Notes: generated from the sequence alone by a model not told the origin. 64,000 nucleotides of DNA from Polynucleobacter kasalickyi (GCF_900176405.1 NZ_FWXJ01000003.1:207000-270999); one strand, 5' to 3'; positions 35,406-44,482 are shown, counted from the stretch's first letter. Numbers and translations: made by a program.

Positions 35406-35912
35406 ATGCGCATCGTAGGAATTGATCCTGGGCTTCGTATTACTGGTTTTGGTGTGATTGAATTTGATCAGCAACGACTAAAATATATCGCCTCAGGAGT
35501 CATCAAAACCTCCAATGACAAAGAATCTAACAGCGAACGCCTAGGGACGATTTTTAATAGTGTGACTGAAGTAATTACCACTTATCAGCCAGATATCTCC
35601 TCCATAGAACAAGTTTTTGTTAACATTAATCCCCAGTCCACCTTAGCGCTTGGCCAAGCGCGAGGTGCAGCCATTGCTGCCCTCGTTTGTCAAAAACTAC
35701 CCGTTTACGAATTCAGCGCTTTACAGGTCAAGAAGAATGTCGTGGGTTCTGGTCATGCAAAAAAAGAGCAAGTTCAAGAAATGGTTCGCCGATTACTGAG
35801 CCTAAAGTCAGCGCCGAGTAAAGATGCCGCTGATGCACTTGCTGTGGCAATTTGTGCAGCACATCACCATCAGATGAATCTACAAATACAAAAATCATCT
35901 AAACTTAAGTAA
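35406..35912 (+). CDS. ruvC: Holliday-junction endonuclease RuvC
   Basis: This 168-residue resolvase cuts Holliday junctions symmetrically. Acidic catalytic residues are recognisable in '[17 protein letters not shown]' (Asp7), '[20 protein letters not shown]' (Glu) and '[14 protein letters not shown]' (two Asp). Opening the frame at ATG 35349 would run into purH; the family start 'MRIVGIDPG' fixes ATG 35406. It is followed by ruvA and ruvB, which together make the RuvABC resolvasome. Confidence 0.97.
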   Translation: MRIVGIDPGLRITGFGVIEFDQQRLKYIASGVIKTSNDKESNSERLGTIFNSVTEVITTYQPDISSIEQVFVNINPQSTLALGQARGAAIAALVCQKLPVYEFSALQVKKNVVGSGHAKKEQVQEMVRRLLSLKSAPSKDAADALAVAICAAHHHQMNLQIQKSSKLK

Positions 35913-35934
35913 TATTTAACCAAAAGGTAAATGG

Positions 35935-36525
35935 ATGATTGGTCGCATACAAGGTCTTTTAATACAAAAAAATCCTCCTCGGATTCTAGTGGATTGCCAC
36001 GGTGTTGGATATGAGATTGATGTGCCGATGAGCACTCTGTATCAATTGCCAGAAAATGGTCAGCAAGTTACTTTACTCACTCATTTTGTGGTTCGCGAAG
36101 ACGCTCAACTCTTATTTGGTTTTGCGACAGAATCTGAGCGTGAAGCGTTTAAAACACTGATCAAAATTAGTGGTGTTGGGGCTAGAACAGCTTTGGCCAT
36201 TCTTTCTGGCATGAGTGTTGCTGATATCGCACAGGCCGTTGCCTTGCAGGAAAGTGCTCGGCTCACAACCGTCCCCGGCATTGGCAAAAAAACTGCTGAG
36301 CGACTACTGCTTGAATTAAAAGGTAAATTTAGTGTTGATTCCTCATCAAGCGCAGGTGCTAGCAGTGGTGTTTCTGGTAATAGCAATGCCAGTGAAATCT
36401 TGCAAGCGCTCTTAGCCTTAGGCTATTCGGATAAAGAGGCGGTGCTTGCTCTAAAAAATACTCCGGCAGAATTAAGTGTCTCTGACGGGATTCGTATGGC
36501 TTTAAAAACCTTATCAAAAGGTTAA
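35935..36525 (+). CDS. ruvA: Holliday-junction branch-migration protein RuvA
   Basis: This 196-residue tetrameric protein holds the four-way junction. Domain I starts 'MIGRIQGLL', domain II has the two helix-hairpin-helix motifs ('[16 protein letters not shown]' and '[17 protein letters not shown]'), and a Ser/Gly-rich flexible linker (about 139-151) joins domain III, which contacts RuvB. The gap from ruvC is 22 bases. Confidence 0.97.
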   Translation: MIGRIQGLLIQKNPPRILVDCHGVGYEIDVPMSTLYQLPENGQQVTLLTHFVVREDAQLLFGFATESEREAFKTLIKISGVGARTALAILSGMSVADIAQAVALQESARLTTVPGIGKKTAERLLLELKGKFSVDSSSSAGASSGVSGNSNASEILQALLALGYSDKEAVLALKNTPAELSVSDGIRMALKTLSKG

Positions 36526-36558
36526 TCAGTTGATTGACTATTCAGATACACTATCTCC

Positions 36559-37653
36559 ATGAGTATTCACACAGACGAATTAGAAACCATCCCTGAGCCA
36601 TCACGTGGGGCCAAAGACCGCATCATCGAACCATTTGCATCTACTGAAGAGAATGTCGTAGAGAGAGCATTACGACCAAAGCAGTTAGAAGAATATATTG
36701 GTCAACAAAAAGCGCGTGAGCAATTAGAGATTTTTATCTCAGCTGCAAAAAATCGTTCTGAAGCCTTAGATCATGTCTTGTTATTTGGACCTCCAGGACT
36801 TGGTAAAACCACTTTGGCTCATATTATTGCCAAAGAACTTGGTGTGAACTTAAGACAAACCAGCGGTCCTGTGCTCGATCGTCCGGGTGATTTGGCGGCC
36901 TTACTGACCAACTTGGAAGAAAATGATGTGCTGTTTATTGATGAGATTCATCGTCTCTCGCCAGTTGTTGAAGAAATTCTTTATCCTGCCTTAGAAGACT
37001 ACAGTATCGACATCATGATTGGTGAAGGTCCAGCAGCTCGCAGTGTCAAGTTAGATCTCAAACCTTTCACCTTAATTGGCGCCACCACGAGAGCTGGGAT
37101 GTTAACGAATCCTTTACGGGATCGTTTTGGTATTGTGTCTCGGTTAGAGTTTTATACGCATGCTGAACTCAGCGAGATTGTAAAACGCTCATCCAAACTA
37201 CTAGGTGCAACTATTGCCCCAGATGGTGCTAATGAAATTGCCAAACGTGCCCGAGGCACCCCTAGAATTGCTAACCGCTTGTTAAGAAGAGTACGTGATT
37301 ATGCACAAGTTAAAAGTGATGGTGTGATTACGGCCGAAATTGCTGATAAGGCTCTGTTAATGCTAGATGTTGATCCGGTAGGGTTTGACATTATGGACCG
37401 AAAATTACTAGAAGCGATTCTTTTTAAGTTCTCTGGTGGTCCGGTTGGCCTCGATAACTTAGCTTCTGTCATTGGTGAAGAAAAAGATACGATTGAAGAT
37501 GTCATTGAGCCTTACTTAATTCAGCAGGGCTATTTGCAAAGAACGCCAAGGGGAAGAATCGCTACCCGCCTAGCTTATGGACACTTTGGTTTAACGATGC
37601 CCAATAGCAATGGTAACGATTCAGGTACGCTCGATTTGGATGAGTTACGGTAA
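36559..37653 (+). CDS. ruvB: Holliday-junction ATP-dependent helicase RuvB
   Basis: This 364-residue AAA+ motor drives branch migration. Walker A '[18 protein letters not shown]', Walker B '[10 protein letters not shown]', sensor 1 '[11 protein letters not shown]', arginine finger 'PLRDRFGI' and the C-terminal winged helix ('[12 protein letters not shown]') are intact. A 20-residue tail follows the usual end, ending near 'LDLDEL'. Its 3' end overlaps the convergent phosphatase gene by 9 bases. Confidence 0.98.
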   Translation: MSIHTDELETIPEPSRGAKDRIIEPFASTEENVVERALRPKQLEEYIGQQKAREQLEIFISAAKNRSEALDHVLLFGPPGLGKTTLAHIIAKELGVNLRQTSGPVLDRPGDLAALLTNLEENDVLFIDEIHRLSPVVEEILYPALEDYSIDIMIGEGPAARSVKLDLKPFTLIGATTRAGMLTNPLRDRFGIVSRLEFYTHAELSEIVKRSSKLLGATIAPDGANEIAKRARGTPRIANRLLRRVRDYAQVKSDGVITAEIADKALLMLDVDPVGFDIMDRKLLEAILFKFSGGPVGLDNLASVIGEEKDTIEDVIEPYLIQQGYLQRTPRGRIATRLAYGHFGLTMPNSNGNDSGTLDLDELR

Positions 37654-38313
37654 ATCCCAAGAAACTGATTTGGGGAAACTTTGGCGGTCAATTTCGTCTA
37701 GGGCGTCACCTTGTAAGTGACTTGTATCACCCCAGCTTAAAATTTCAAAATTTTCGCCATCAAATACGAGTCGATTTAAACTGGTATTGAGCAGCTCAAT
37801 TTTTCTTTTTTCTGATAGATCAATTTTTGCTGCCTCTCGGTAAATACAATCTAATACCCCACCGTGAGCAACTATCAAAATAGTTTGTCCCAGATGACGT
37901 TTGGCAATTTGTTTTACGCCTAGAACGACGCGATCATAAAACTGTTGCAAGCTTTCACCGTCTTTGGGTTGAAAGTTTGCATTACGAGTCACCCAAGCAT
38001 GATAGTTTTCAGGGTGAGTCTGTTCAATTTCGGCGTAGGTCTTTCCTTGTATTTCACCGTAACATCGCTCGCGCAGTAGAGCATCCTGTTGCACCTCTAA
38101 TTGATGATGATGGGCGATTGTTTTTGCTGTATCAAAAGCACGCGACAAGTCACTGGCATAAGCGGCCTGAATATGCTCTTTGGCTAATACCTTTGCGAGT
38201 AAATTTGCTTGTTCAATACCAATGGAATTTAATCCAATATCTAGATAACCTTGCAAACGCTTTTCGCGATTCCAGTCTGTTTCACCATGCCGAATGAGAA
38301 GAATATTTGCCAC
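37645..38313 (-). CDS. Histidine-phosphatase-family protein (phosphoglycerate-mutase-like)
   Basis: The 222-residue protein belongs to the branch-1 histidine phosphatase superfamily. The catalytic motif '[18 protein letters not shown]' (phospho-accepting His), '[11 protein letters not shown]', the acid in '[17 protein letters not shown]' and the second His in '[14 protein letters not shown]' are present. Such proteins are often labelled GpmB or CobC but act as phosphatases on varied substrates; the substrate here is unknown. It follows tyrS by 13 bases on the same strand. Confidence 0.88.
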   Translation of the reverse strand: MANILLIRHGETDWNREKRLQGYLDIGLNSIGIEQANLLAKVLAKEHIQAAYASDLSRAFDTAKTIAHHHQLEVQQDALLRERCYGEIQGKTYAEIEQTHPENYHAWVTRNANFQPKDGESLQQFYDRVVLGVKQIAKRHLGQTILIVAHGGVLDCIYREAAKIDLSEKRKIELLNTSLNRLVFDGENFEILSWGDTSHLQGDALDEIDRQSFPKSVSWDLP

Positions 38314-38326
38314 AAAATGTCCTTGT

Positions 38327-39595
38327 TTAACTTAAATGAATCTTTGCGAATTTGCGCTTACCAACTTGCAGTACAAATGTGCCCGCATCTACTTTGAGAG
38401 CGCGATCTGTAATCACTACTCCGTCAATTCTGACACCCCCTTGCTCAATATTTCGATTAGCCTCTGTTGCAGAAGGTGCCAAGTTGGCTTGTTTAATTAA
38501 TTGTGCAATACCGATTGGCGCGCCTGAAATTGAAACTTCAGGAATATCATCTGGAATACCACCTTTTGCTCGGTGATTAAAGTCTTCTAAAGCTTTATCT
38601 GCATCCGCACTACTATGAAAGCGCGTGACGATTTCTTGCGCTAAGATCACTTTTGCCTCTTTCGGGTTACGGCCTTGGGCAACTTCATTTTTGAGGGCTT
38701 CAATTTCTTGTAAGGATTTAAAGGATAGTAAAGTAAAGTAACTCCACATCAGTTCATCCGAAATGCTCAGTATCTTGCCGAACATTTCTCCGGGATTTTC
38801 ACTAATACCGATATAGTTACCCTTCGATTTACTCATCTTATCTACGCCGTCTAATCCAACGAGAAGTGGCATCGTCAAAATACATTGAGGTTCTTGGCCG
38901 TATTCTTTTTGTAACTCTCTGCCAACTAATAAGTTAAATTTTTGATCCGTTCCACCCAACTCTAAATCGCTTCTTAATGCGACTGAATCATATCCTTGCA
39001 TTAATGGATATAAAAATTCGTGCACAGAAATTGGAATGCCGCCTTTAAATCTTTTTGTAAAGTCATCCCGCTCTAACATTCGAGCAACTGTATATCTAGA
39101 AGCTAACTGAATCATCCCAGCAGCTCCTAGGGGCTCAGACCATTCAGAGTTATAACGTATTTCAGTTTTTTCAGGATTTAAAATTAAACTTGCTTGCCGA
39201 TAATAGGTTTGAGCATTGAGGGCAATTTCTTCTTTAGTTAATGGTGGGCGAGTAATGTTTCGACCTGAGGGGTCGCCAATCAGACTCGTAAAATCGCCGA
39301 TCAGAAAAATGACAGTGTGACCTAAATCTTGTAGTTGACGTAGTTTATTCAAGACAACGGTATGACCCAAGTGAATATCAGGGGCAGTAGGATCTAAACC
39401 TAGTTTAATTCGAAGTGGCACCTTGGTGGCGGCACTTTTTGCTAATTTCGCCAACCACTCTGTTTCGACCAATAATTCCTCACATCCTCGCTTTGTTTGT
39501 TCAAAGGCAGCTTGAACTTCAGGTGTTATAGGATATTTCGCAGCTACGGCAGAAAGAATTGTAGCGGGAGTTTCAGTTGAATTTATACTAGTCAT
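38327..39595 (-). CDS. tyrS: Tyrosyl-tRNA synthetase
   Basis: This class I enzyme charges tRNA-Tyr. The roughly 422-residue sequence has the HIGH-equivalent '[18 protein letters not shown]', '[12 protein letters not shown]' in the active site, the KMSKS motif '[12 protein letters not shown]' and a C-terminal S4 RNA-binding domain ('[14 protein letters not shown]'). It is the TyrZ-like long HLGH type common in beta-proteobacteria. GTG 39601 lies two codons upstream as an alternative start. It is divergent from anmK. Confidence 0.96.
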   Translation of the reverse strand: MTSINSTETPATILSAVAAKYPITPEVQAAFEQTKRGCEELLVETEWLAKLAKSAATKVPLRIKLGLDPTAPDIHLGHTVVLNKLRQLQDLGHTVIFLIGDFTSLIGDPSGRNITRPPLTKEEIALNAQTYYRQASLILNPEKTEIRYNSEWSEPLGAAGMIQLASRYTVARMLERDDFTKRFKGGIPISVHEFLYPLMQGYDSVALRSDLELGGTDQKFNLLVGRELQKEYGQEPQCILTMPLLVGLDGVDKMSKSKGNYIGISENPGEMFGKILSISDELMWSYFTLLSFKSLQEIEALKNEVAQGRNPKEAKVILAQEIVTRFHSSADADKALEDFNHRAKGGIPDDIPEVSISGAPIGIAQLIKQANLAPSATEANRNIEQGGVRIDGVVITDRALKVDAGTFVLQVGKRKFAKIHLS

Positions 39596-39675
39596 ACGCA
39601 CTTTTTCTTTAAAAAGATTTTCAAAATAACTGCTATTTTCGCATTATTAATCGCACACTCACTATTTAAGTATTT

Positions 39676-40821
39676 ATGCCCTCCTCATTTTTCCAAAAGA
39701 CCTCCAAATACTTCATTGGAATCATGTCCGGAACAAGTTTAGATGGCGTAGATTGTGTCTTATCTACCATTCAATCAGATGGTAAATGTGCGTTTATTGC
39801 TCATGTCAGCAGAGACTACACTCCTGAAATGCGTGCAAAGTTTTTAACTTTGCAGCAAGCAAGTGACAATGAGTTAGATCTTGAAGCACATTGTGCCAAT
39901 GATTTAGCAATTGAATACGCTCTCGCGGTTCAACAGTTATTAGCACAAGCTGGCCTTGCCTCTGAGGAAATTATGGCAATAGGTGCTCACGGACAAACAA
40001 TTCGTCATCAACCATCAAAGCAACGGCACTTAGCCTATACTTTGCAGAGCTTAAATGCTGCTTTACTTGCTGAACTTACCCAGATCAATGTGATTAGCGA
40101 TTTTCGAAGTAGAGATATTGCAGCAGGCGGGCAAGGAGCCCCTTTAGTCCCAGCGTTTCATGCCGCCCAATTTAAGTCAGATGCGCCGATTGCTGTTCTT
40201 AATTTAGGTGGAATCGGTAATTTGACCCTGCTTCAACCTAACGCGCCTATTTTAGGGTTTGATACAGGCCCTGCCAATGTTCTTTTAAATGATTGGATTG
40301 CAAAGCATTTACAGTTACCGTTTGATGAAAATGGTTCTTGGGCCAGATCGGGTAAGGTCATACCGGATATACTTCAATCGATGATGCAGGAATCGTTTTT
40401 CTATGATCCCATACCCAAAAGTACCGGTCGTGATCTTTTCCATATGGCATGGTTAACCCAACAGCTACCAGTCGGATTGGCAATAAAACCAGAAGATATT
40501 CAAGCTAGTTTAGTTGAGCTGTCTGCAACATCTATCGCTCTTCAACTGCACAATTATTTACCCAATTGTGCAGAGTTAATTACTTGTGGAGGTGGTGTGC
40601 GGAATCAATATCTGATGGAAAGGATTGAGGCATGTTGCCTCGAGCTCATGCCAACAATGATGTTTGCAAATACCAATAAATACCAAAAAGATCCTCAAAC
40701 GGTTGAGGCTCTTGCTTTTGCTTGGTTTGCTTGGTGTTTCACAGAGGGATTGCCGGCAAACTTGCCTAGCGTGACAGGAGCAAAAGCACCTAGAATTCTA
40801 GGCGCCTTGTACCCTAAATAG
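39676..40821 (+). CDS. anmK: 1,6-anhydro-N-acetylmuramic acid kinase
   Basis: AnmK cleaves and phosphorylates anhydroMurNAc, a peptidoglycan turnover product, to MurNAc-6-phosphate. The 381-residue sequence starts the ATPase fold with 'IGIMSGTSLDGVDCVLS' and has 'IGAHGQTIRHQP', the catalytic-Asp region 'ISDFRSRDIAAGGQGAPLVP', 'VLNLGGIGNLTLL' and 'ITCGGGVRNQYLMERI'. It is divergent from tyrS and convergent with erpA. It fits with amgK and murU 10 kb upstream. Confidence 0.96.
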   Translation: MPSSFFQKTSKYFIGIMSGTSLDGVDCVLSTIQSDGKCAFIAHVSRDYTPEMRAKFLTLQQASDNELDLEAHCANDLAIEYALAVQQLLAQAGLASEEIMAIGAHGQTIRHQPSKQRHLAYTLQSLNAALLAELTQINVISDFRSRDIAAGGQGAPLVPAFHAAQFKSDAPIAVLNLGGIGNLTLLQPNAPILGFDTGPANVLLNDWIAKHLQLPFDENGSWARSGKVIPDILQSMMQESFFYDPIPKSTGRDLFHMAWLTQQLPVGLAIKPEDIQASLVELSATSIALQLHNYLPNCAELITCGGGVRNQYLMERIEACCLELMPTMMFANTNKYQKDPQTVEALAFAWFAWCFTEGLPANLPSVTGAKAPRILGALYPK

Positions 40822-40834
40822 TTATCTTCTTAAA

Positions 40835-41206
40835 TTAAGCGGAGAAAGAAGATCCACAACCACAAGTCGTCGTTGCATTCGGATTTTTAATCACAAATTG
40901 AGAACCATTGATGTCTTCTTTGTAATCAATCTCAGCGCCTACTAAATACTGAAAACTCATCGAATCAACCAACAAAGTTACGCCATTTTTTGAGAACTCT
41001 GTATCGTCTTCATTGACATCTTCATCAAATGTAAAACCATATTGGAATCCAGAGCATCCTCCACCTTGCACGAAAACGCGCAATTTAAGTGCTGTATTGC
41101 CTTCTTCAGCAATTAAATCAGCCACTTTATCAGCAGCACTATCAGTAAAAATAATTGGTACTGGTGGCTCTTCCATTGACTCTACAACGTTTTGAACTGT
41201 GCTCAT
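40835..41206 (-). CDS. erpA: Iron-sulfur cluster insertion protein ErpA
   Basis: This 123-residue A-type carrier delivers Fe-S clusters to apo-proteins, including isoprenoid-pathway enzymes. The three cluster cysteines are Cys51 ('[11 protein letters not shown]') and Cys115 and Cys117 ('TTCGCGSSF'). Beta-proteobacterial ErpA has the acidic/Pro-rich N-terminal tail seen here. A strong GAGGAG ribosome site precedes ATG 41206. It lies 73 bases downstream of argC on the same strand, with a possible promoter in the gap. Confidence 0.95.
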   Translation of the reverse strand: MSTVQNVVESMEEPPVPIIFTDSAADKVADLIAEEGNTALKLRVFVQGGGCSGFQYGFTFDEDVNEDDTEFSKNGVTLLVDSMSFQYLVGAEIDYKEDINGSQFVIKNPNATTTCGCGSSFSA

Positions 41207-41233
41207 TTTTTACTCCTCAATCAATATTTCTAT

Positions 41234-41265
41234 ATTCTAGGCTTAAATTACCGTATTTACAGTAA
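41234..41265 (-). promoter_or_regulatory. Candidate erpA promoter with overlapping dyad
   Basis: A near-perfect dyad, TTACTGTA-AA-TACGGTAA on the minus strand (41248-41265, seven of eight pairs), overlaps a weak -35-like CTGTAA at 41257-41262. That box stands 17 bp from a -10 box TAGAAT (41234-41239, minus strand). The dyad could be an operator; it does not obviously match IscR or Fur consensus. Confidence 0.33.
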
Positions 41266-41279
41266 GGTTATTTTATCAA

Positions 41280-42338
41280 TTACGGCATGAGGGCAATTTG
41301 TTGCAGCCCCATATCCTCTGGCAAGCCAAACATCAAGTTTAGACATTGGATTCCTTGTCCGGAAGCGCCCTTCACTAAATTATCCTCCACCACCAAGATA
41401 ACCAATGTATCTGCACCACCTGGGCGATGTACGGCAATCCGTAACTGATTACTACCTCTGACAGACCTTGTTTCAGGGGTACTACCGGCCGGCATCACAT
41501 CAACAAAGGGTTCGTTCGCATAAAAATCCTCAAATAACTTCTGAAAGTCTACATCGAACGCTTCCGGCAGAATTCGTGCATATAGGGTGGAATGGATGCC
41601 CCGAATCATTGGCACCAAATGGGGTACGAAAGTAAGCTTAATATCATCATGTCCCGCAATGGCTTTTAAACCTTGTTCAATTTCCGGTAAATGTCTGTGT
41701 CCTTTGACGCCATATGCTTTGAAGTTATCGCTCGCTTCCGCTAGGAGCGTTCCCACTTCAGCCTTTCTACCTGCACCAGATACACCAGACTTTGAGTCTG
41801 AGATTAAATATTTTGTATCAATGAATCTTTTACCACCCGTTAATCTAGGGCTAATTAATGGTGCAAAACCAAGTTGCACGGAGGTCGGGTAACAGCCAGC
41901 AAGGCCGATAACTCGCGCAGTTTTAATTTTTTCGCGGTTAATCTCCGCTAATCCATAGATTGCTTCTTTCAGAATATCCGGACATTGATGCGGCATACCA
42001 TACCATTTTTCAAATTCAGCAGTATCTTGTAATCTAAAGTCAGCTGCTAAATCGATGATTCTTACGCCAGCTGCTAGTAACTCTTTTGCCTGAGCCATTG
42101 CCACACCATGGGGTGTTGCAAAAAAGACAGCATTACACTGATCTAGTTTCGCATCCTCTGGAGTACTAAAGGCAATATTGACTCGCCCCCGTAACGAAGA
42201 ATACATTTCGGATACGGGCATACCCGCTTCTTTACGAGAGGTAATTGCAGTTAATTCGACTTCTGGATGCTGAGCTAGCATGCGAAGTAACTCAACCCCT
42301 GTGTACCCTGTTCCACCTACGATACCGACCTTAATCAT
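41280..42338 (-). CDS. argC: N-acetyl-gamma-glutamyl-phosphate reductase
   Basis: ArgC makes N-acetylglutamate semialdehyde in arginine synthesis, using NADPH. The 352-residue sequence opens with the nucleotide loop '[16 protein letters not shown]'. The catalytic cysteine lies in '[19 protein letters not shown]' and the substrate-binding block in '[18 protein letters not shown]'; the active-site His is in '[13 protein letters not shown]'. AGGA precedes the ATG. A terminator separates it from rpsI upstream. Confidence 0.97.
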   Translation of the reverse strand: MIKVGIVGGTGYTGVELLRMLAQHPEVELTAITSRKEAGMPVSEMYSSLRGRVNIAFSTPEDAKLDQCNAVFFATPHGVAMAQAKELLAAGVRIIDLAADFRLQDTAEFEKWYGMPHQCPDILKEAIYGLAEINREKIKTARVIGLAGCYPTSVQLGFAPLISPRLTGGKRFIDTKYLISDSKSGVSGAGRKAEVGTLLAEASDNFKAYGVKGHRHLPEIEQGLKAIAGHDDIKLTFVPHLVPMIRGIHSTLYARILPEAFDVDFQKLFEDFYANEPFVDVMPAGSTPETRSVRGSNQLRIAVHRPGGADTLVILVVEDNLVKGASGQGIQCLNLMFGLPEDMGLQQIALMP

Positions 42339-42425
42339 GATATTTCCTAAAATTATAAGATTTACCTTATTTTATCAAGCCTAGGTGACAAAATGTACAC
42401 GTCGCATTAGACAAAAAATAATGAT

Positions 42426-42465
42426 AAAAAAAACCGCATAAGCTATTTGACTTATACGGTTTTTT
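42426..42465 (-). terminator. Intrinsic terminator of the rplM-rpsI operon
   Basis: A 13-bp stem (42430-42442 paired with 42451-42463; on the minus strand AAAACCGTATAAG with CTTATGCGGTTTT, one G-U pair) has an 8-base loop. On the minus strand eight T residues overlap and follow the 3' arm. A shorter T run on the other side makes it potentially bidirectional. It ends transcripts coming from rpsI before argC. Confidence 0.8.
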
Positions 42466-42479
42466 AACAAACTCAATAA

Positions 42480-42530
42480 CCATTGAATGGATACATTCAA
42501 TGGCATCACTCTTTGCCTTAACAAAGAGTG
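42480..42530 (-). other. Two further hairpins between rpsI stop and its terminator
   Basis: Two perfect inverted repeats lie between the rpsI stop codon and the terminator. 42480-42489 pairs with 42494-42503 (10-bp stem, loop GATA). 42507-42515 pairs with 42522-42530 (9-bp stem, 6-base loop). Neither has a T tract. They may protect the ribosomal-protein mRNA 3' end or be relics. Confidence 0.65.
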
Positions 42531-42543
42531 TGTCGATAAAAAA

Positions 42544-42936
42544 TTAACGCTTACTGAACTGTTTGCGACGACGCGCGCCACGTAAACCAACTTTTTTACG
42601 TTCAACTTCACGAGCATCACGTGTAACAAAACCAGCTTTTGATAAAGTCGGCTTGAGTGTGTTGTCATAATCAATCAATGCGCGAGTAACGCCATGACGA
42701 ACAGCACCAGCTTGACCAGTCTCACCACCACCGGAAACGTTTACTTTAATGTCAAAAGTTTCGCCATGGTTTGTTAAGATCAAAGGTTGACGAGCAATCA
42801 TACGTGAAGTTTCACGAGAAAAATACTCATCAATTGGCTTACCGTTTACAACGATTTCGCCTTTTCCAGATTTAATAAAAACACGGGCAACAGAACTTTT
42901 GCGCCGACCGGTTCCATAATTCCAATTTCCAATCAT
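42544..42936 (-). CDS. rpsI: 30S ribosomal protein S9
   Basis: S9 (uS9) is a small-subunit head protein whose C-terminal tail reaches the P-site tRNA. The 130-residue sequence has '[19 protein letters not shown]' at the start and ends '[13 protein letters not shown]', the invariant basic SKR tail. It follows rplM by 9 bases; the rplM-rpsI operon is universal in bacteria. Confidence 0.99.
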   Translation of the reverse strand: MIGNWNYGTGRRKSSVARVFIKSGKGEIVVNGKPIDEYFSRETSRMIARQPLILTNHGETFDIKVNVSGGGETGQAGAVRHGVTRALIDYDNTLKPTLSKAGFVTRDAREVERKKVGLRGARRRKQFSKR

Positions 42937-42945
42937 GACCGCTCC

Positions 42946-43374
42946 TTAAATTTCAAGCACGCTTGGCTGTTGAGCCGCGTGTGGATGGTTATCATCGCCA
43001 TAGACTTTTAATTTCTTAATCATAGCGTAGCCGAGAGGGCCTTTTGGCAACATGCCTTTAACAGCTTTTTCCAAAACACGTCCTGGAAATTTAGCTTGCA
43101 TCTTGTCGAAATTCGTTTCATAGATACCGCCTGGGTATCCACTGTGACGGTAATAGGTTTTTTGCAAACCTTTGTTACCAGTAACGCGCAATTTGGCAGC
43201 ATTGATTACAACAATGTAATCTCCAGTGTCAACGTGTGGAGTAAATTCGGGTTTATGCTTGCCGCGCAGACGGTGTGCCACTTCACTGGCGACACGACCG
43301 AGAACTTTGTCTGTTGCGTCAATCACGAACCATTCATGCTTCACCTCATGGGATTTAGCGGAAAAAGTTTTCAT
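42946..43374 (-). CDS. rplM: 50S ribosomal protein L13
   Basis: L13 (uL13) is an early-assembling large-subunit protein. The 142-residue sequence starts '[20 protein letters not shown]' and has '[19 protein letters not shown]', '[12 protein letters not shown]' and '[13 protein letters not shown]', all standard. In E. coli L13 represses its own operon through the rplM leader. Here a sigma-70-like promoter lies about 140 bases upstream. Confidence 0.99.
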   Translation of the reverse strand: MKTFSAKSHEVKHEWFVIDATDKVLGRVASEVAHRLRGKHKPEFTPHVDTGDYIVVINAAKLRVTGNKGLQKTYYRHSGYPGGIYETNFDKMQAKFPGRVLEKAVKGMLPKGPLGYAMIKKLKVYGDDNHPHAAQQPSVLEI

Positions 43375-43509
43375 GATTACTTTCTTTAAATTGTAAGTCC
43401 AATAATGCCTAAGTTACTCATCAAATCGGCCTTGCTTATCCTTGCACGCTCTCATTTCAAAATAGCTTAGGTAATGCATTTCCCCTAGGACTGAAGTAGG
43501 GAATCGATA

Positions 43510-43538
43510 ATTATAACAAAAAAAAGCCCAGAGGTAAA
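43510..43538 (-). promoter_or_regulatory. rplM: Predicted rplM-rpsI promoter
   Basis: On the minus strand TTTACC (43533-43538) and a perfect TATAAT (43510-43515) are 17 bp apart. Predicted start is near 43503, giving a leader of about 128 bases before rplM. The -35 box falls in the loop and adjoining base of the upstream terminator hairpin, so the two signals overlap. Confidence 0.6.
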
Positions 43539-43547
43539 CTCTGGGCT
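43518..43547 (-). terminator. Intrinsic terminator upstream of rplM
   Basis: A perfect 9-bp stem (AGCCCAGAG with CTCTGGGCT; 43525-43533 and 43539-43547) with a 5-base loop is followed on the minus strand by a run of eight T. No annotated minus-strand gene ends here, so it must end an unrecognised transcript or act as an attenuator in a long rplM leader. Confidence 0.8.
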
Positions 43548-43657
43548 ATGAATTCCACCTTTGTTTGGGTGGAGGAGACATCTGTAGCAGTAAAATTGAA
43601 CTAACTTAGGTTTAATATTAACTTATTCTTAATAATACTTAAATTAATTCATGCAAT
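43518..43657 (-). ncRNA. Candidate small RNA or attenuated leader, about 140 nt
   Basis: The minus strand has its own promoter (TTTACC at 43687-43692, 17 bp, TATAAT at 43664-43669) and ends at the intrinsic terminator 43518-43547. The predicted transcript is AT-rich at its 5' side. It then has CUCCUCCACC (43569-43578), able to pair with ribosome-binding sites, half of it inside a 6-bp hairpin with GGUGGA. A mini-ORF of 11 codons (MSPPPKQRWNS, 43546-43581) ends on the terminator stem but lacks a ribosome site. It could be a trans-acting sRNA or an rplM leader with attenuation. Confidence 0.45.
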
Positions 43658-43663
43658 GGATTC

Positions 43664-43692
43664 ATTATATATTAGGGTAATCACTAGGTAAA
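43664..43692 (-). promoter_or_regulatory. Predicted promoter of the candidate small RNA/leader
   Basis: TTTACC (43687-43692) and a perfect TATAAT (43664-43669) on the minus strand are separated by 17 bp. Both hexamers and the spacing are the same as in the rplM promoter 154 bp further on. It also lies just upstream of the divergent OsmC-family gene. Confidence 0.5.
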
Positions 43693-43725
43693 GTCTTTTA
43701 TTCAAATTTTTATTGAAAGTGCAAT

Positions 43726-44148
43726 ATGGAATGCAAGGTTAGTTGGATGGGTGTTGAGGGAATGAGCTTTTCTGCAGAAGTCGGTAGCGGGCATCTTGTG
43801 AATATGGATGGAGCGCCAGAGGCTGGTGGTAGAAATTTAGCACCAAGGCCTATGGAGCTCTTACTAGCAGGAGCCGGTGGATGTACTGCATTTGATGTTG
43901 TCATGATTTTAAAGAAAGCTAGGCAAGATATTCGTGGTTGCGAAGTTAAACTCAGTGCAACTCGGGCTGAAGAAGATCCTAAAGTATTTACAAGTATTCA
44001 CATGACTTTTGTTGTGACAGGGAAAAATCTCGATTTAAATCGGGTTCAAAAGGCGGTTGACCTTTCGCATGACAAATACTGTTCAGCCACGATCATGTTA
44101 GAAAAGACGGCAGCAATTACTCATAGCATCGAAATTAAAGAAATTTAG
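43726..44148 (+). CDS. OsmC-family protein (YhfA-like)
   Basis: This 140-residue protein has the OsmC/Ohr fold. 'PRPMELLLAGAGGCTAFDVV' carries the first conserved cysteine, and 'VDLSHDKYCSATIMLEKTA' carries the second. In Ohr/OsmC enzymes the Cys pair reduces organic hydroperoxides. This YhfA-like branch is widespread but its substrate is not established. It lies between the rplM leader region and rnpB, convergent with rnpB. Confidence 0.88.
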   Translation: MECKVSWMGVEGMSFSAEVGSGHLVNMDGAPEAGGRNLAPRPMELLLAGAGGCTAFDVVMILKKARQDIRGCEVKLSATRAEEDPKVFTSIHMTFVVTGKNLDLNRVQKAVDLSHDKYCSATIMLEKTAAITHSIEIKEI

Positions 44149-44167
44149 AACCGAAAAACAGCTGGAA

Positions 44168-44476
44168 GTGGCAGAGTTGGTCGATAAGCCGGATTCTGTC
44201 GACCGAACTTTCGTTCGGGGGCAATCATTCCTCTAGACCCATTGTTACCAATGGGTTCAAGCTCTCTACCCGCAGGCTCAGCGAGTCGCCTCAACGCCTG
44301 CCTATTTGAGATTGCTCCGGGTGGAGGTTACCGCGTTTCACCGTAACTAAATACGCTCGTCTCTGTGGCCCTATTCCTCATGTCACCATGGATGGCCGTT
44401 AGCCATCACCCTACTCTATGGAGTCCGGACTTTCCTCCCCTTTTTCAAGCGGCGGTTGCCTAACCAACTCTGCACC
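44168..44476 (-). ncRNA. rnpB: RNase P RNA (class A)
   Basis: This catalytic RNA matures the 5' ends of tRNAs. On the minus strand the conserved 5' block GAGGAAAGUCCGGACUC (44437-44421) and the 3' block ACAGAAUCCGGCUUAUCG (44199-44182) are both present. The ends pair as an 11-bp P1 helix (44473-44463 with 44181-44171). Boundaries are set from P1 and are approximate. The 5' end is only about 10 bases past the pyrC stop, so its promoter must lie inside pyrC, or it is processed from a pyrC-rnpB transcript. I see no clear terminator. Confidence 0.95.
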
Positions 44477-44482
44477 GCTAGT

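Noticed and set aside
37645..38313. Histidine phosphatase as MupP, the missing MurNAc-6-phosphate phosphatase
   Set aside because: MupP is a HAD-type phosphatase; this protein has the RHG/His phosphatase fold.
42352..42378. TTGATA / TATAAT promoter-like boxes before argC
   Set aside because: Spacing is 15 bp and the predicted start would lie about 7 bases from the ATG, leaving no room for the AGGA ribosome site.
42381..42674. 97-codon frame on the minus strand overlapping the rpsI 3' end
   Set aside because: It is an alternate frame of rpsI that runs across the three hairpins and terminator; no ribosome site and no recognisable protein features.
44149..44182. Intrinsic terminator for rnpB
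   Set aside because: A T run is present on the minus strand past the P1 helix but I found no separate stem next to it.
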